Source: SZUA-100 sp965248135 | GTDB lineage: Bacteria; Pseudomonadota; Alphaproteobacteria; Rhizobiales; Rhizobiaceae | Direction: 5' to 3' | DNA: 64,000 nt | Assembly: GCA_965248135.1 (NCBI GenBank) | Contig: CBDFIN010000011.1 | Location: 682,001 to 746,000, forward strand | In this document: one piece after another, positions 9,648 through 18,990 of the stretch | How the letters are laid out: the number at the start of each line of letters is the position of its first letter | How positions within the stretch are numbered: the stretch's first letter is position 1 | Notes under the pieces: generated by a model | What the model saw: the letters and a program-made list of their open reading frames with translations, nothing else | The model's database searches: none | Told to the model about the DNA's origin: nothing | Position numbers and translations under genes: made by a program

Positions 9648-9838
9648 ATACGCGGTGGCCTGATTTTGGCGCCGCGTGGTGGTTAGGTTGAGGCTTTTGG
9701 CATTGCAACCTGACCGGGCCCGCACTGACAATGGTCGTGGTGGTGCTGCTGCCATCGGCACTTGCGGCCATGGCGACGATAAAAGGTAGGTCTTGCGCCT
9801 CTACCGCCTGGGTAAGTACATTATTTGGTTCTGTCACT

Positions 9839-10029
9839 ATATAGCTGGACACCTTCAAAATTATTCTATTCACTATTCTCTTCGCTCACGGCGGGCGCTG
9901 CCCGGGCCTCTGCGGGGGCGGCGCAAAGGCGCCGGCCGGTTCCGCCCGCAAATTTGTTTCATCAATTTGTACATCGGGCTTCAATCGCTCCTGATGAGCC
10001 ATGATCACTTAAAAGTAATCATGCTATAT
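9839..10029. repeat. RE element copy 2, full length
   Basis: About 190 bp. It starts TATAGCTGGACACCTTC, passes CTTCGCTCACGG, a GC-rich core, a TTTGTTTCATCAATTTG hairpin and CGGGCTTCAATCGCTCC, and ends with the palindromic TGATCACTTAAAAGTAATCA and TGCTATAT. It matches the copy at 29892-30088 almost throughout. Confidence 0.85.
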
Positions 10030-10100
10030 TCTCCCCGTTTATCATGCGGTTTCATACCTGCGGTTCCGTAATATTCTGCCTCAGCGTGGTTTGCCATTGA

Positions 10101-10116
10101 TTAATCAATTATTAAC
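10101..10116. promoter_or_regulatory. Candidate CtrA-binding site
   Basis: TTAATCAATTATTAAC fits the full alphaproteobacterial CtrA consensus TTAA-N7-TTAAC. It lies about 440 bp before the next start codon. In AT-rich DNA such a match can occur by chance. Confidence 0.3.
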
Positions 10117-10557
10117 ATCGCGGCCTGGCATTGGGGTGTATTTGTCGAAAATATGATTTCCATTTGTTAGGGTTAACATGTGTCAACAAGTTCGCTGAGG
10201 GCAAATTGGGGCGGTGGAATAGCTCTGTTGACGTGATAATTGTCCTGGTTTTGGGTCCGTTACCGATCAACCTCAGGTTGGGTGAATATCTGATAACGCA
10301 TTGTCAGTATTGGTTTTAATTTACCCCATTGGGTTTTGAACTGACCGGATAGCGCATTGTGCTGATCACGGCGCTCTCAAGCCTGTCACTTTGTCAACGC
10401 TCAAGGCTGGATAGGCCCAATTCAACGATTTCTTCACCGTTAAATCGTTAAAACTTTAATGAATAAATTCTTAATTCGTTAGTTCTTGAAGCCTACTGGA
10501 TCGATAGCACATTTTCGCATTGGCGAAGCGGTTTATCACATAAAACGGGAGTTTATC

Positions 10558-13500
10558 ATGTCCATAAACAAAATTTTAGACACCAGCGGCACACAATACG
10601 TCAACGGTCTGGTGGATCCTGATGTTTCCAATATTTTTGTCATCTCCAGTCAGTCGAGCGATTATAGCTGGTCCAAGTCCGAAGACGGTACCGGCATTGT
10701 TGTGTGGGACAATGCTACCAAAGAACCTGACATTTTGTGGAACATCGATTATATCGCCTTTTCCGATGGCTATGTTAAGGCCAACGATAATGGCACCTTC
10801 TCGTTCGTCAATGAAATCGATGGGGATACCATGCAGGATCCGCAGGGCTCCAACAAGATCCATGATGAGGCGGGAACTCAGTATGTTCACGGCACCGCCG
10901 GCAAGGATGATTTTGTCATTAACGGCAATTCCAGCGACTATAGCTGGAGCAAGACCGAGGATGGCACGGGAACCGTGGTGTGGAATATCGCCTCCGGCGA
11001 ACCTGATATTTTATGGGATGTGGAGTGCATTCAGTTCAACGATGGTGTGATCGATCTGGCCGCACAGCCCAGTTCCCACCAGGACCCGTCGGGCGGTGAT
11101 GATGCCAATTTGATTTATAATGAGGCGGGCACTCAATTTATTAATGGTACCACCGACAAGGACACCTTTGTCATCAATGGCAAGCAGCAGGAATATAACT
11201 GGAACCCGACCGTGGACGGCACGGGCACCGTGATCTGGAATGTCGCCACTGGCGAGCATGACATTTTATGGGGTGTTGAGTGTATAAAATTCACCGACAA
11301 CACGATCGAGCTTGCCGAAGCCCCCCATTATTGCCCTCCTGGTACGGGGAATAATTCCGCGATCGGCGACCGGGTGTGGCTGGATGCTAACAAGAACGGC
11401 CTGCAGGAAACCGGTGAAGCCGGTGTTGGCGGTGTTACCGTGCAGCTAAAAGACGCCAATGGTGCGGTCATTTCCACCCAGCAGACCGATGCTAACGGCG
11501 ATTATCTATTCACCAATCTTGCCGCCGGCACCTATTCGGTCGGTGTGGTTGCGCCTGACGGGTTCGATTTTACCGGCCAGGACGCGCTCAATAATGGTAT
11601 CGACACCCTCGACAGTGATATCAATGTGACCACCGGCATGAGCCAGAACGTCGTTCTGGGTGAGAATGAAACCAATCTTACCATCGACGCCGGCCTGGTA
11701 GAGGAACCGGGTCCGAAGAATTCACTTGGCGATTATATCTGGCTTGATGAAAACAAGAACGGTATTCAGGAGGCGGGTGAAGCCGGCATTGGCGGGGTTA
11801 GCGTCCAGTTGAAGGACCAAAACGGTATGGTGTTGGAAAACACTGTCACTGCGGCCGATGGCTCCTATCAGTTCGATAATCTCGACGATGGCACCTATTC
11901 GGTTGGTGTTGTTGCGCCGGACGGGTTCGATTTTACCGGCCAGGACGCGCTCAACAATGGTATCGACATCCTCGACAGTGATATCGACGCTACCACCGGC
12001 ATGAGCCATCAGGTTTCGCTTGCCGGCGGCGAAAACGATCCGACCATCGATGGTGGTCTGGTCGAAATACCGGTTGCCACCAGTTCGCTGGGCGACAAGG
12101 TATGGTTTGATGCCAACAAGAATGGTGTCCAGGACGCCGATGAAATGGGCGTTGGCGATATCACCGTGCAATTGAAAGATGGTGACAACAACGTTCTTGA
12201 CAGCCAGGTCACTGCGGTAGATGGCTCCTATCTGTTCGACAATCTTGAAGCCGGCGACTATTCGGTTGGTTTTGTAGCACCAGACGGGGCCCAGTTTACC
12301 GAGCAGAATGCATTTGGCAATAACGCCGACACCATCGACAGCGATGTCAATGTCACCACCGGCATGACCGATGTGATTACGCTTGGCGAAAACGAACAAA
12401 ATCTCACGGTTGACGCCGGTCTGCTCGGCCCGATAGTTCATGCCGACGGCACTATATGGGGCGATCCCCATTTCGTCGGCGCCGATGGCGGCAAATTCGA
12501 CGTCCATGGCGAGCATGGCAAATACTACAATATCTTGTCTGACTCAGGCCTGCAGGTGAATGCCAGATTTGGCAATTGGGGCAACAACGGCGCGACCATC
12601 ATGAGCGAGTTCGGCCTTGTGGTTGATGGCGAAGAAATCGCGTTCAATCGTGCGGGTCAGCTTTATATTGACGGTGAAACGACCTCGAAAGACGGCAGCT
12701 ATCTTGACGGCAGCGTGGTCAAGAAAGGCAATTCGGTTACGGTGTCCACCGACGAGTACGATATTACCATGTACATCAAGTCCGGTAGTATCGGCACCTA
12801 TCTCAACTTCGACTTTGCAAGCGACAATGTTGCCGCCGATGGTGTCTTGCCACACGGTATCTGGGGCCAAACAGCCGATGGCGACGGCATCGCCCGCAAC
12901 GGTGATACGGGCGCTTCAGCACAAGGCGGTGGTGCGATCGAAGACGCCGATGGCAACATTACCGCCAGAGGTGACAAGCAAGCGTATAAGATTTACGAAG
13001 TCGATGGACTTTTCGACACAACGTTTGCACATCACAATATCAACCTGCGGACCCCGATCGCGCTTGACCTCAATGGCGACGGCGAGATCGGTGTCACCGG
13101 TGAAACCTCATCGCATGAAAAGGATGCGAATGCCGAAATTGGCCAGACCGTCGAGTTTGATATCGATGCCGACGGAAAACTGGACAATATTGAGTGGTTT
13201 GACGGTTCCGGCGACGGCATTTTGATCGACAACCGCGATGGCAATGCGGCGACCGATATGGATGGTTCACGTCTGTTTGGTGATGAGGGCGGCAAATATG
13301 CCAATGGCTATGACAAGCTTGCCGCGCTCGATGAAAATGACGATGGCGTCCTTAATGGCGAAGAGCTTGCCGGCCTGGAACTTTGGGTCGATGATGGCGA
13401 TGCAATTGTCGAGGAGGGCGAAATCCAGACCCTTGATGATCATGATATTGTCGAAATATCGACGCAGATGGAAATCCACCATGACAAAGAGGGTCGCGAA

Positions 13501-13653
13501 TTGATGCAGTCTTCGGCGAAAACTTCTGATGGTGAAAAAATCCTCAGCGAGGATGTATGGTTCGCCGGCCAGGGCCAGTCGATCAACGACGAGGTCGAAG
13601 CCATCGAGCTGACCGTCGACCCGGCACTGGAACAGCAAGTCGAAAGCGCCTAG
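10558..13653 (+). CDS. Large repeat-built surface or secreted protein with SdrD_B-like and VWD-like domains
   Basis: A 1031-aa acidic protein, started at ATG 10558 behind CGGGAG rather than at an in-frame codon 24 residues upstream. Three N-terminal repeats of about 65 aa each (AGTQYVHGT...DYSWSK...DGTGTVVWN...EPDILW...IQFNDG) begin near 8, 104 and 188. Three SdrD_B/carboxypeptidase-regulatory-like modules (IGDRVWLDANKNGLQE type) begin near 268, 386 and 505. A von Willebrand D-like section (TIWGDPHFVGADGGKFDVHG) starts near 620. A C-terminal acidic region with EF-hand-like DxNxDG stretches (LDLNGDGEIG, LDENDDGVLNGEEL) follows. There is no Sec signal, so type I secretion is plausible, but no exporter genes are adjacent. 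The first two SdrD_B modules share near-identical DNA, pointing to recent duplication. Confidence 0.75.
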   Translation: MSINKILDTSGTQYVNGLVDPDVSNIFVISSQSSDYSWSKSEDGTGIVVWDNATKEPDILWNIDYIAFSDGYVKANDNGTFSFVNEIDGDTMQDPQGSNKIHDEAGTQYVHGTAGKDDFVINGNSSDYSWSKTEDGTGTVVWNIASGEPDILWDVECIQFNDGVIDLAAQPSSHQDPSGGDDANLIYNEAGTQFINGTTDKDTFVINGKQQEYNWNPTVDGTGTVIWNVATGEHDILWGVECIKFTDNTIELAEAPHYCPPGTGNNSAIGDRVWLDANKNGLQETGEAGVGGVTVQLKDANGAVISTQQTDANGDYLFTNLAAGTYSVGVVAPDGFDFTGQDALNNGIDTLDSDINVTTGMSQNVVLGENETNLTIDAGLVEEPGPKNSLGDYIWLDENKNGIQEAGEAGIGGVSVQLKDQNGMVLENTVTAADGSYQFDNLDDGTYSVGVVAPDGFDFTGQDALNNGIDILDSDIDATTGMSHQVSLAGGENDPTIDGGLVEIPVATSSLGDKVWFDANKNGVQDADEMGVGDITVQLKDGDNNVLDSQVTAVDGSYLFDNLEAGDYSVGFVAPDGAQFTEQNAFGNNADTIDSDVNVTTGMTDVITLGENEQNLTVDAGLLGPIVHADGTIWGDPHFVGADGGKFDVHGEHGKYYNILSDSGLQVNARFGNWGNNGATIMSEFGLVVDGEEIAFNRAGQLYIDGETTSKDGSYLDGSVVKKGNSVTVSTDEYDITMYIKSGSIGTYLNFDFASDNVAADGVLPHGIWGQTADGDGIARNGDTGASAQGGGAIEDADGNITARGDKQAYKIYEVDGLFDTTFAHHNINLRTPIALDLNGDGEIGVTGETSSHEKDANAEIGQTVEFDIDADGKLDNIEWFDGSGDGILIDNRDGNAATDMDGSRLFGDEGGKYANGYDKLAALDENDDGVLNGEELAGLELWVDDGDAIVEEGEIQTLDDHDIVEISTQMEIHHDKEGRELMQSSAKTSDGEKILSEDVWFAGQGQSINDEVEAIELTVDPALEQQVESA

Positions 13654-13696
13654 TCGACTAACTAATACCAACGGTGATTAGCATATTAACAAGCTG

Positions 13697-13730
13697 CAGC
13701 GCGGCGCGATCTCCAAATCGCTTCGCGCTG
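13697..13730. terminator. Strong hairpin after the surface-protein gene
   Basis: CAGCGCG...CGCGCTG arms with additional inner pairing (GCGCGAT/ATCGCTT) form a long stable stem between two convergent genes. No T-run follows, so termination is an inference. Confidence 0.45.
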
Positions 13731-13737
13731 TAACCTG

Positions 13738-13767
13738 TAGCGGGATTACTTTATTATGATCCCGCTA
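13738..13767. repeat. RE end-hairpin, solo copy
   Basis: TAGCGGGAT...ATCCCGCTA palindrome identical in type to the end of the RE copy at 26752. Its minus-strand reading supplies the codons for IAGS and the TAA stop of the NUDIX gene. Confidence 0.75.
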
Positions 13768-14218
13768 TATCGATTCTCAGTTGCGGGTTGGGCTGGCCAT
13801 CGACAAATTCATCTTTCACAGCAGCGAGCGTTTTGCGTTGGCCGGGAAAGCTCAACATGGCGTTTGCTTCATCAAAGCCGACCCACCTGTATGCATCATG
13901 TTCGTTATTAAGACCTATGTTCGCATTGGGCGATACAATTCCGACGAATACTGGCACAAGCGTGATACATTCCTTGTCCACCTCGTAGAATTGCTCACAG
14001 ATATCAGCCGACCAAAGCTCTGAAAGCACAAGCCCCGTCTCTTCCTGAACTTCGCGGAGTGCCGTTTGCCAAGCTTTCTCTCCAGGTTCGATCCCGCCCG
14101 CCACCTGACACCAAAGTCCTGAAAGATGCCTCGTACGGCGAAGGAGCAAAACTTTTGCCTCTTTTTGCTGAAACTTCAGGACAAATATCGATACGCTATA
14201 GCTTTTGACGGATAGCAT
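13754..14218 (-). CDS. NUDIX hydrolase
   Basis: A 154-aa protein that would hydrolyse nucleoside diphosphates linked to another moiety. The complete Nudix box G-x5-E-x7-REUxEExGU is at 41-63 (GGIEPGEKAW, then REVQEETGL), preceded by LLRRTRHLSGLWCQVAGG. The start at 14218 has AAAGAGA upstream; an 18-residue longer frame lacks a ribosome site. The last residues (IAGS) and stop lie inside a solo RE end-hairpin, so the repeat probably replaced the original C-terminus. Substrate unknown. Confidence 0.88.
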   Translation of the reverse strand: MLSVKSYSVSIFVLKFQQKEAKVLLLRRTRHLSGLWCQVAGGIEPGEKAWQTALREVQEETGLVLSELWSADICEQFYEVDKECITLVPVFVGIVSPNANIGLNNEHDAYRWVGFDEANAMLSFPGQRKTLAAVKDEFVDGQPNPQLRIDIAGS

Positions 14219-14289
14219 GTTTTTCTCTTTACTGGTGGTGTCAAAAGTGAGCGGCCTGAAGCAAATGTTCACATTATTGAACGGGCACG

Positions 14290-15129
14290 TTAAAACACGC
14301 AGCCATCAACCTCATAGCAAACCTGTTCATTGTAAAACCGCATCCGCATCTCTTTATCCTGTAACCTTGAAGGGTCGGACCACAATTTATCCACCCGCTT
14401 TGCCGTCTCGTCATCACGGGCGCCAACACAGGGGAAAAAACCGCATCGGCCGAGTGTCCTGGCGGCAAATTCGTCCCCCTCCTTTTCAGCCAGCACCATT
14501 GCACCCCACCAGTTTTCTCCGGTTATCGGGAGCAACATGCGGCCTTTGGGTTTCAGGCGCAACGTCCAAGCCGGCACGGCATGCGTAACCCCGGCAAACC
14601 CGACTATCAAATCGAATGGCCCATCATCGGCCGCAAGGTCGGTCGCACCATTGGCGTGGCGAACCGTAACATTGGTCCGACTGCTCAGGGCCGATGATGC
14701 CATATCCGCCAATGCCGCATCGGTTTCGGTGGCCAGAACCCTGCCTTTCTCGCCCGCAAGTTCGGCAAGAATGGCGCTGTAATAACCGCTCCCCGCCCCG
14801 ATTTGAAGAATGGATGCGCCCTGTGCAATGGCTGCTTGCGAGAAAAATCGGGCCCACAGGGATGGTTCGCCAATATTGATGCCTTGTGTCTCGTCGAGCG
14901 CGATGAGGACATTGTGATAAAGATGCATCGGATCCGCATCAGGTGTTCGCCGAGACGCCAATCCAAAATGCGGAGAGCGCAACAACCAGGGTCCATCGCC
15001 AGAATGGTCCTCACGCGGTACCGCTGCAAATGCATCCAAAACACGTTCGGTGGCATGACCATTCTTCAGCGCACCCGCAGCGCGGATTTCTTCGGCAAAA
15101 AAGCGTCTGACTTCGCGCCTTATCTTCAT
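14290..15129 (-). CDS. Protein-L-isoaspartate O-methyltransferase-like methyltransferase
   Basis: A 280-aa protein with SAM-binding motif I LQIGAGSGYYSA (108-119), a preceding helix EPSLWARFFSQAA and the post-motif FDLIVGFAGVTHAVP, as in PCMT-fold enzymes. PCMT repairs isoaspartyl residues; this one is longer than the usual 210-220 aa and has its own C-terminal segment, so the substrate is not certain. GGGGAG precedes ATG 15129; a 31-residue upstream extension reads into a repeat and was rejected. RE copy 4 lies directly upstream. Confidence 0.8.
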   Translation of the reverse strand: MKIRREVRRFFAEEIRAAGALKNGHATERVLDAFAAVPREDHSGDGPWLLRSPHFGLASRRTPDADPMHLYHNVLIALDETQGINIGEPSLWARFFSQAAIAQGASILQIGAGSGYYSAILAELAGEKGRVLATETDAALADMASSALSSRTNVTVRHANGATDLAADDGPFDLIVGFAGVTHAVPAWTLRLKPKGRMLLPITGENWWGAMVLAEKEGDEFAARTLGRCGFFPCVGARDDETAKRVDKLWSDPSRLQDKEMRMRFYNEQVCYEVDGCVF

Positions 15130-15147
15130 GGTGTTACTCCCCTTGCG

Positions 15148-15292
15148 CCTGATGTACAAATTGATGAAGTCAATTTGCGGGCGGAGCCGACCGGCGCTTG
15201 TGCGCCGCGCCCGCGCAAGCATGAGCGTAGCCCATTATGGCCGTGAGCGAAAAAAACAAATGATGGAAACATGTTTAGGTCGTTTAGCTATA
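15148..15292. repeat. RE element copy 4, missing its end hairpin
   Basis: Carries TGATGTACAAATTGATGAAG, the GC-rich core, CCGTGAGCGAAAAAAACAAA and the TTTAGGTCGTTTAGCTATA end, but not the ATAGC...GCTAT hairpin end, which would fall at the methyltransferase ribosome site. Confidence 0.8.
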
Positions 15293-15332
15293 AGTCTATC
15301 GCCACAGTACAAGTTCGTCCAATTGCTTCATC

Positions 15333-15947
15333 TTATCCCCGCCATGCCCCCTCGTCGGCGCAAAGTGCCTCAAGATGTTCAATCGCGACGCGTGCGGCAC
15401 TTTCTATAACCGTCGCTGGAGCTTTCGCCCTGAGCATCACAAACAGGCCGAGTACCGTGGCGGTGAAGAAATTTGCCTCATTGCGCGGGTCGGCTATTTG
15501 GCGCAGTTGGCCCCGTTCAAGGGCGTTATTTAGCGCCGCATAGAACGCGCCGGACAAGCGATCGAAATATTTCTCGATGAATCCGGCACCGTTGGGGTCA
15601 TTTGGACCAAACTCGACCGCCGTGTTGCACAATAAACAGCCGCGACCAGAGGCACCTCCCCGACCTGCCGATCCGTAGAATTCCAGCAGCGCGCGAACCT
15701 CATCAATGCCCGCCCCGGCAGTTTCCAGACGGCCGAAATTTCGCCCAACCACCTCTTCGTTGTAACGCCGCAGCGCAAGATCGAACAGTGCCTGTTTGCT
15801 GCCAAACTCAGTGTAGAGACTATAGCGATTTACGCCGAGACCCTCGACCAGCATCTCTGCCGATGTGCCGACGAACCCGTGGTTACGGAATATCTCCATT
15901 GCCTTGGTGATCAAGACGTCTCGATCGTAGGTTTTTCGACGCCCCAT
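15333..15947 (-). CDS. TetR-family transcriptional regulator
   Basis: A 204-aa protein with a TetR helix-turn-helix at about 10-55 (AMEIFRNHGFVGTSAEMLVEGLGVN, RYSLYTEFGSKQALF) and a variable helical ligand domain (GCLLCNTAVEFG resembles the YxCF/AcuR-like subgroup). It is transcribed divergently from the small protein at 16030. An imperfect palindrome between them is the likely operator, so it probably represses the small gene and itself. The ligand cannot be read. Confidence 0.88.
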   Translation of the reverse strand: MGRRKTYDRDVLITKAMEIFRNHGFVGTSAEMLVEGLGVNRYSLYTEFGSKQALFDLALRRYNEEVVGRNFGRLETAGAGIDEVRALLEFYGSAGRGGASGRGCLLCNTAVEFGPNDPNGAGFIEKYFDRLSGAFYAALNNALERGQLRQIADPRNEANFFTATVLGLFVMLRAKAPATVIESAARVAIEHLEALCADEGAWRG

Positions 15948-15960
15948 CTGGGATTCCTGT

Positions 15961-16005
15961 TTGACAATCCTCTTTATTATCTATAACTAAACGATCATTC
16001 AGTTA
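15961..16005 (+). promoter_or_regulatory. Promoter and TetR-type operator
   Basis: TTGACA at 15961 is followed, 15-17 bp on, by a TATAAC/TAACTA -10 candidate. A 22-bp palindrome at 15984-16005 (TAACT.AA.GATC.TT.AGTTA, 18 of 22 symmetric) overlaps the -10, fitting repression by the divergent TetR protein. Confidence 0.6.
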
Positions 16006-16029
16006 AATACAAGATAAAGGTTGCGACAA

Positions 16030-16329
16030 ATGAACGACAAGACAACACTGGTGGTTAGCGCGGTTCCAAACCCGAACGAAATGGCGTCGGTGCAGGGGTA
16101 CCTGCAAGGTGTTCTACCGCTGCTCATGGGCGCCGGGGGCAAATTGGTAAAGCGGGTGAAGGTCGATCAGGTAATCCATGGAAAGCCCAGTGGCATGGTA
16201 CTGGTGATGGATTTTGACTCAGCGGAAGCGATTGAAGGGATGTTCAAGTCCAAAGACTACGCCGCTCTCGTGCCAATACGCGACAGGGGCTTTGCTGAGA
16301 TGAACATCATGTTGACCCGCGAGATGTGA
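16030..16329 (+). CDS. Small DUF1330-like protein
   Basis: A 99-aa protein from ATG 16030, nine bases after AAGG; a TTG nine bases earlier is less likely. The pattern VVSAVPNPNEMASVQGYLQGV, MVLVMDFDSAEAIEGMFKSKDYAALVPIRDRGF resembles DUF1330-type ferredoxin-like domains, in which a substrate-like value is followed by an F-x-S/D-x-E-A helix. The biochemical role of these proteins is not established. It is probably controlled by the divergent TetR regulator. Confidence 0.7.
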   Translation: MNDKTTLVVSAVPNPNEMASVQGYLQGVLPLLMGAGGKLVKRVKVDQVIHGKPSGMVLVMDFDSAEAIEGMFKSKDYAALVPIRDRGFAEMNIMLTREM

Positions 16330-16745
16330 TACCACGCGTCGGGGCACCAAACGCAACCTTCCGCCACCCTCGCGCAGGTCCGGGCAGAGCCTGGATCGGC
16401 CGAGAATGAAAAAATGCGCTGATCGAATCCCTTTACAGGTGTCAAGCCATACATACCAAAGAAGCTGGCTTATCTGGGCAATGGTTGTTGAGAACTCGTT
16501 CCTATAACTGTGGTGCGTGCAGTCAAAGCCAGTGGCTCTTGGAAGAAAAATCGCAAGGAAGTCGAATAGTCCGACTGCACTTTTTGAGAATCCATTTTCT
16601 CATATGATGGTAATAATACCAATGGCAAATTGGTGGCTGACGTCGATTTGATAACTATGACAATTTTGATATTATTCATAGCTTATCGTAATATTTAGGA
16701 ATATGTTTAGGTGAGGTTTTCTCGAGAATAAGGTTTACAATAATC
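16330..16745. other. Intergenic region without recognisable features
   Basis: About 416 bp. A short ACCAAT...ATTGGT inverted repeat near 16617-16634 and AT-rich DNA before the next gene are all that is visible. Confidence 0.4.
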
Positions 16746-17114
16746 ATGAAGTATTTTTTGACAGTGAAATGCGTATTACTTGCTTCTGTGTTCGGCTTGG
16801 TTCTATTCCCCGAAATGGCATCTGCAAAATTGGACTGTAAGCTATTAAATGGAAAGTGGTCGGGAAAAATGCGTGGCGTGATAGGGGGAAAGACGACGAT
16901 GACTATCAAGAACTGTCGCGTGACCTGGAAGCTGCCGGACCGGCGTTTCAATCATTGTCGGTATAAAGAAAAATCGGGAAAAGTGGAATATTCATGCAGT
17001 CTAGGCTCACGCGGCAGCGTTGTAATTAGGGGCAATCGAATAACCATGCAAAATATTTATACGGCCCGCGAACATGGGGCATATACAGTGAGTGTTTCGA
17101 AAGTTAGCAAGTAG
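16746..17114 (+). CDS. Small secreted protein of unknown function
   Basis: A 122-aa protein with a clear Sec signal peptide (MKYFLTVKCVLLASVFGLVLF, cleavage likely after ASA at about 27). The mature part is basic with four cysteines (C31, NC, HC and SC contexts) and alternating beta-like strands (GKWSGKMRG, TTMTIKNCRV, GSVVIRGNRITM), suggesting a small disulfide-bonded beta-barrel in the periplasm. Family not recognised. Base composition is more AT-rich than the neighbours. Confidence 0.65.
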   Translation: MKYFLTVKCVLLASVFGLVLFPEMASAKLDCKLLNGKWSGKMRGVIGGKTTMTIKNCRVTWKLPDRRFNHCRYKEKSGKVEYSCSLGSRGSVVIRGNRITMQNIYTAREHGAYTVSVSKVSK

Positions 17115-17564
17115 ATTGTGCCGTTATTCGAAGCGATAATACCACACACACGCCGTGCTCAAACAAGGGACAAAGCGATTTGCCAGTCCCAAACATTCGT
17201 CACGTCGTCCAGTTCTATCCGGGCGTGAGGGACTGGCTGGATCGTTTTACTGCCCACAAGATTACCGGCTGAACGAGCGGATGCCAAAGCAATATGCCGC
17301 AAAGATAGTAAAGCTGCCGTTTCCAGTCGCGGAATGGTAGGGCTCGCCGGAGGCTTTCCGTTCTTCTCGAGAATGTTACAACAGTCGACAGGACGGATCC
17401 TCGCCCGAGCCTCCGCTGGGGCGACACGCAAGCGCCGGTCGGTTCCGCCGGCAAAATTGATTTCATCAATTTGTACATCGGGCTTCAATCGCTCCTGATG
17501 AGCCATGATCATTTTAAAGTAATCCCGCGATATATGGTGCATAATTGCAAGTATTTTTCGAGCG
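17115..17564. other. Intergenic region before the rRNA terminator
   Basis: Apart from truncated RE copy 5 at 17396-17534 nothing is recognised. The open frames here match the repeat and are not called. Confidence 0.4.
17396..17534. repeat. RE element copy 5, left end truncated
   Basis: Contains the core CCTCCGCTGGGGCGACACGC, GATTTCATCAATTTG, GGCTTCAATCGCTCC and the end hairpin TGATCATTTTAAAGTAATC. The TATAGCTGGACACC end and the CTTCGCTCACGG segment are missing. Confidence 0.75.
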
Positions 17565-17610
17565 CACAAAAAAACCGCCCTGGATTGCAATGACGCAACA
17601 CGAGGGCGGT
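17565..17610 (-). terminator. Rho-independent terminator of the rRNA operon
   Basis: On the minus strand ACCGCCCT, a 21-nt loop, AGGGCGGT and a run of seven T follow the 5S gene. It is a classic intrinsic terminator. Confidence 0.9.
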
Positions 17611-17652
17611 ATAAAAAATAGGTCAAGAGAATAATCGTGAAAACTGTTTTTG

Positions 17653-17776
17653 GCAGACCTGGCAGCGACCTACTCTCCCGTGCCTTAAGACAAAGTACCA
17701 TCGGCGCTGAAGCGTTTCACGGCCGAGTTCGGGATGGGATCGGGTGCAGCCACTTCGCGATAACCACCAAGTCGGC
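17653..17776 (-). rRNA. rrf: 5S ribosomal RNA
   Basis: The minus strand shows the 5S core CCGATCCCATCCCGAACTCG and GGTACTTTGTCTTAAGGC..GGGAGAGTAGGTCGC. The terminal helix pairs GCCGACTTGG with CCAGGTCTGC. Ends are approximate to a few bases. No tRNA-fMet gene follows it before the terminator, although one is common in related operons. Confidence 0.92.
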
Positions 17777-18201
17777 AAAAAACAGAATACTGGTCTTTGT
17801 TACCTTATCTCACGGGCCAGTCCAATGCTGGCGCATTGGGCCCTGCGATGGCGCGACGCATATGCATCGGCTCGCTCTTCGCTCGCCGTGCCGCAACTCC
17901 GAAGCCAATTTGGAAACACCAATCGGCGGGGGTCCGGAGAAGGCCCGAAGAGCTGACGGCGGAGTTAAAGATGGTCATGAATAATGAGAACAATCAAGCC
18001 GGTCGAACTATTAGTACCGGTAAGCTTCATGCGTTGCCGCACTTCCACACCCGGCCTATCAACGTGGTAGTCTTCCACGGTTCTGATAGGGAAAACTAGT
18101 TTCCAGGTGGGTTTCCCGCTTAGATGCCTTCAGCGGTTATCCCGTCCATATATAGCTACCCTGCAATGCGGCTGGCGCCACAACAGGTCCACCAGTGATA
18201 T

Positions 18202-18234
<33 letters not shown>

Positions 18235-18261
18235 CCTGTCAATTTTCCTACACCCACGGCA

Positions 18262-18302
<41 letters not shown>

Positions 18303-18417
18303 ACGTACCTCTTTAATTGGCGAACAGCCAAACCCTTGGGACATGCTTCAGCCCCAGGATGAGATGAGCCGACATCGAGGTGCCAAACAACCCCGTCGAT
18401 ATGGACTCTTGGGGGTC

Positions 18418-18471
<54 letters not shown>

Positions 18472-18613
18472 GCGGGACCACCGGATCACTATGACCGACT
18501 TTCGTCTCTGCTCGACTTGTCAGTCTCGCAGTCAGGCTGGCTTATGCCATTGCACTCGACGTCCGATTTCCGACCGGACTGAGCCAACCATCGCGCGCCT
18601 CCGTTACTCTTTG

Positions 18614-18644
<31 letters not shown>

Positions 18645-18899
18645 ATACAATGTCCCGGACCCGGATAACGGGCCGCGGTTAGACATCAATGATGATAAGG
18701 GTGGTATTTCAAGGGTGACTCCACGCAAGCTGGCGCCCACGCTTCAAAGTCTACCACCTATCCTACACATGTCATGACTAATGCCAGTGTAAAGCTGTAG
18801 TAAAGGTGCACGGGGTCTTTCCGTCTAACCGCAGGAACCCCGCATCTTCACGGGGAATTCAATTTCACTGAGTCTATGTTGGAGACAGCGGGGAAGTCG

Positions 18900-18990
<91 letters not shown>

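Larger units (their letters stand above)
9648..10557. other. Long intergenic region upstream of the surface-protein gene
   Basis: About 910 bp holding RE copy 2, a CtrA-like site and an AT-rich leader (10440-10490, many TTAA/ATTAA words) before the surface-protein gene. A 62-codon frame at 10131-10319 has no ribosome site and no recognisable features and was not called. Confidence 0.45.

Noticed and set aside
10131..10319. 62-codon plus-strand frame in the 10-kb intergenic region
   Set aside because: No ribosome site, no recognised motif, next to a repeat; could not be supported.
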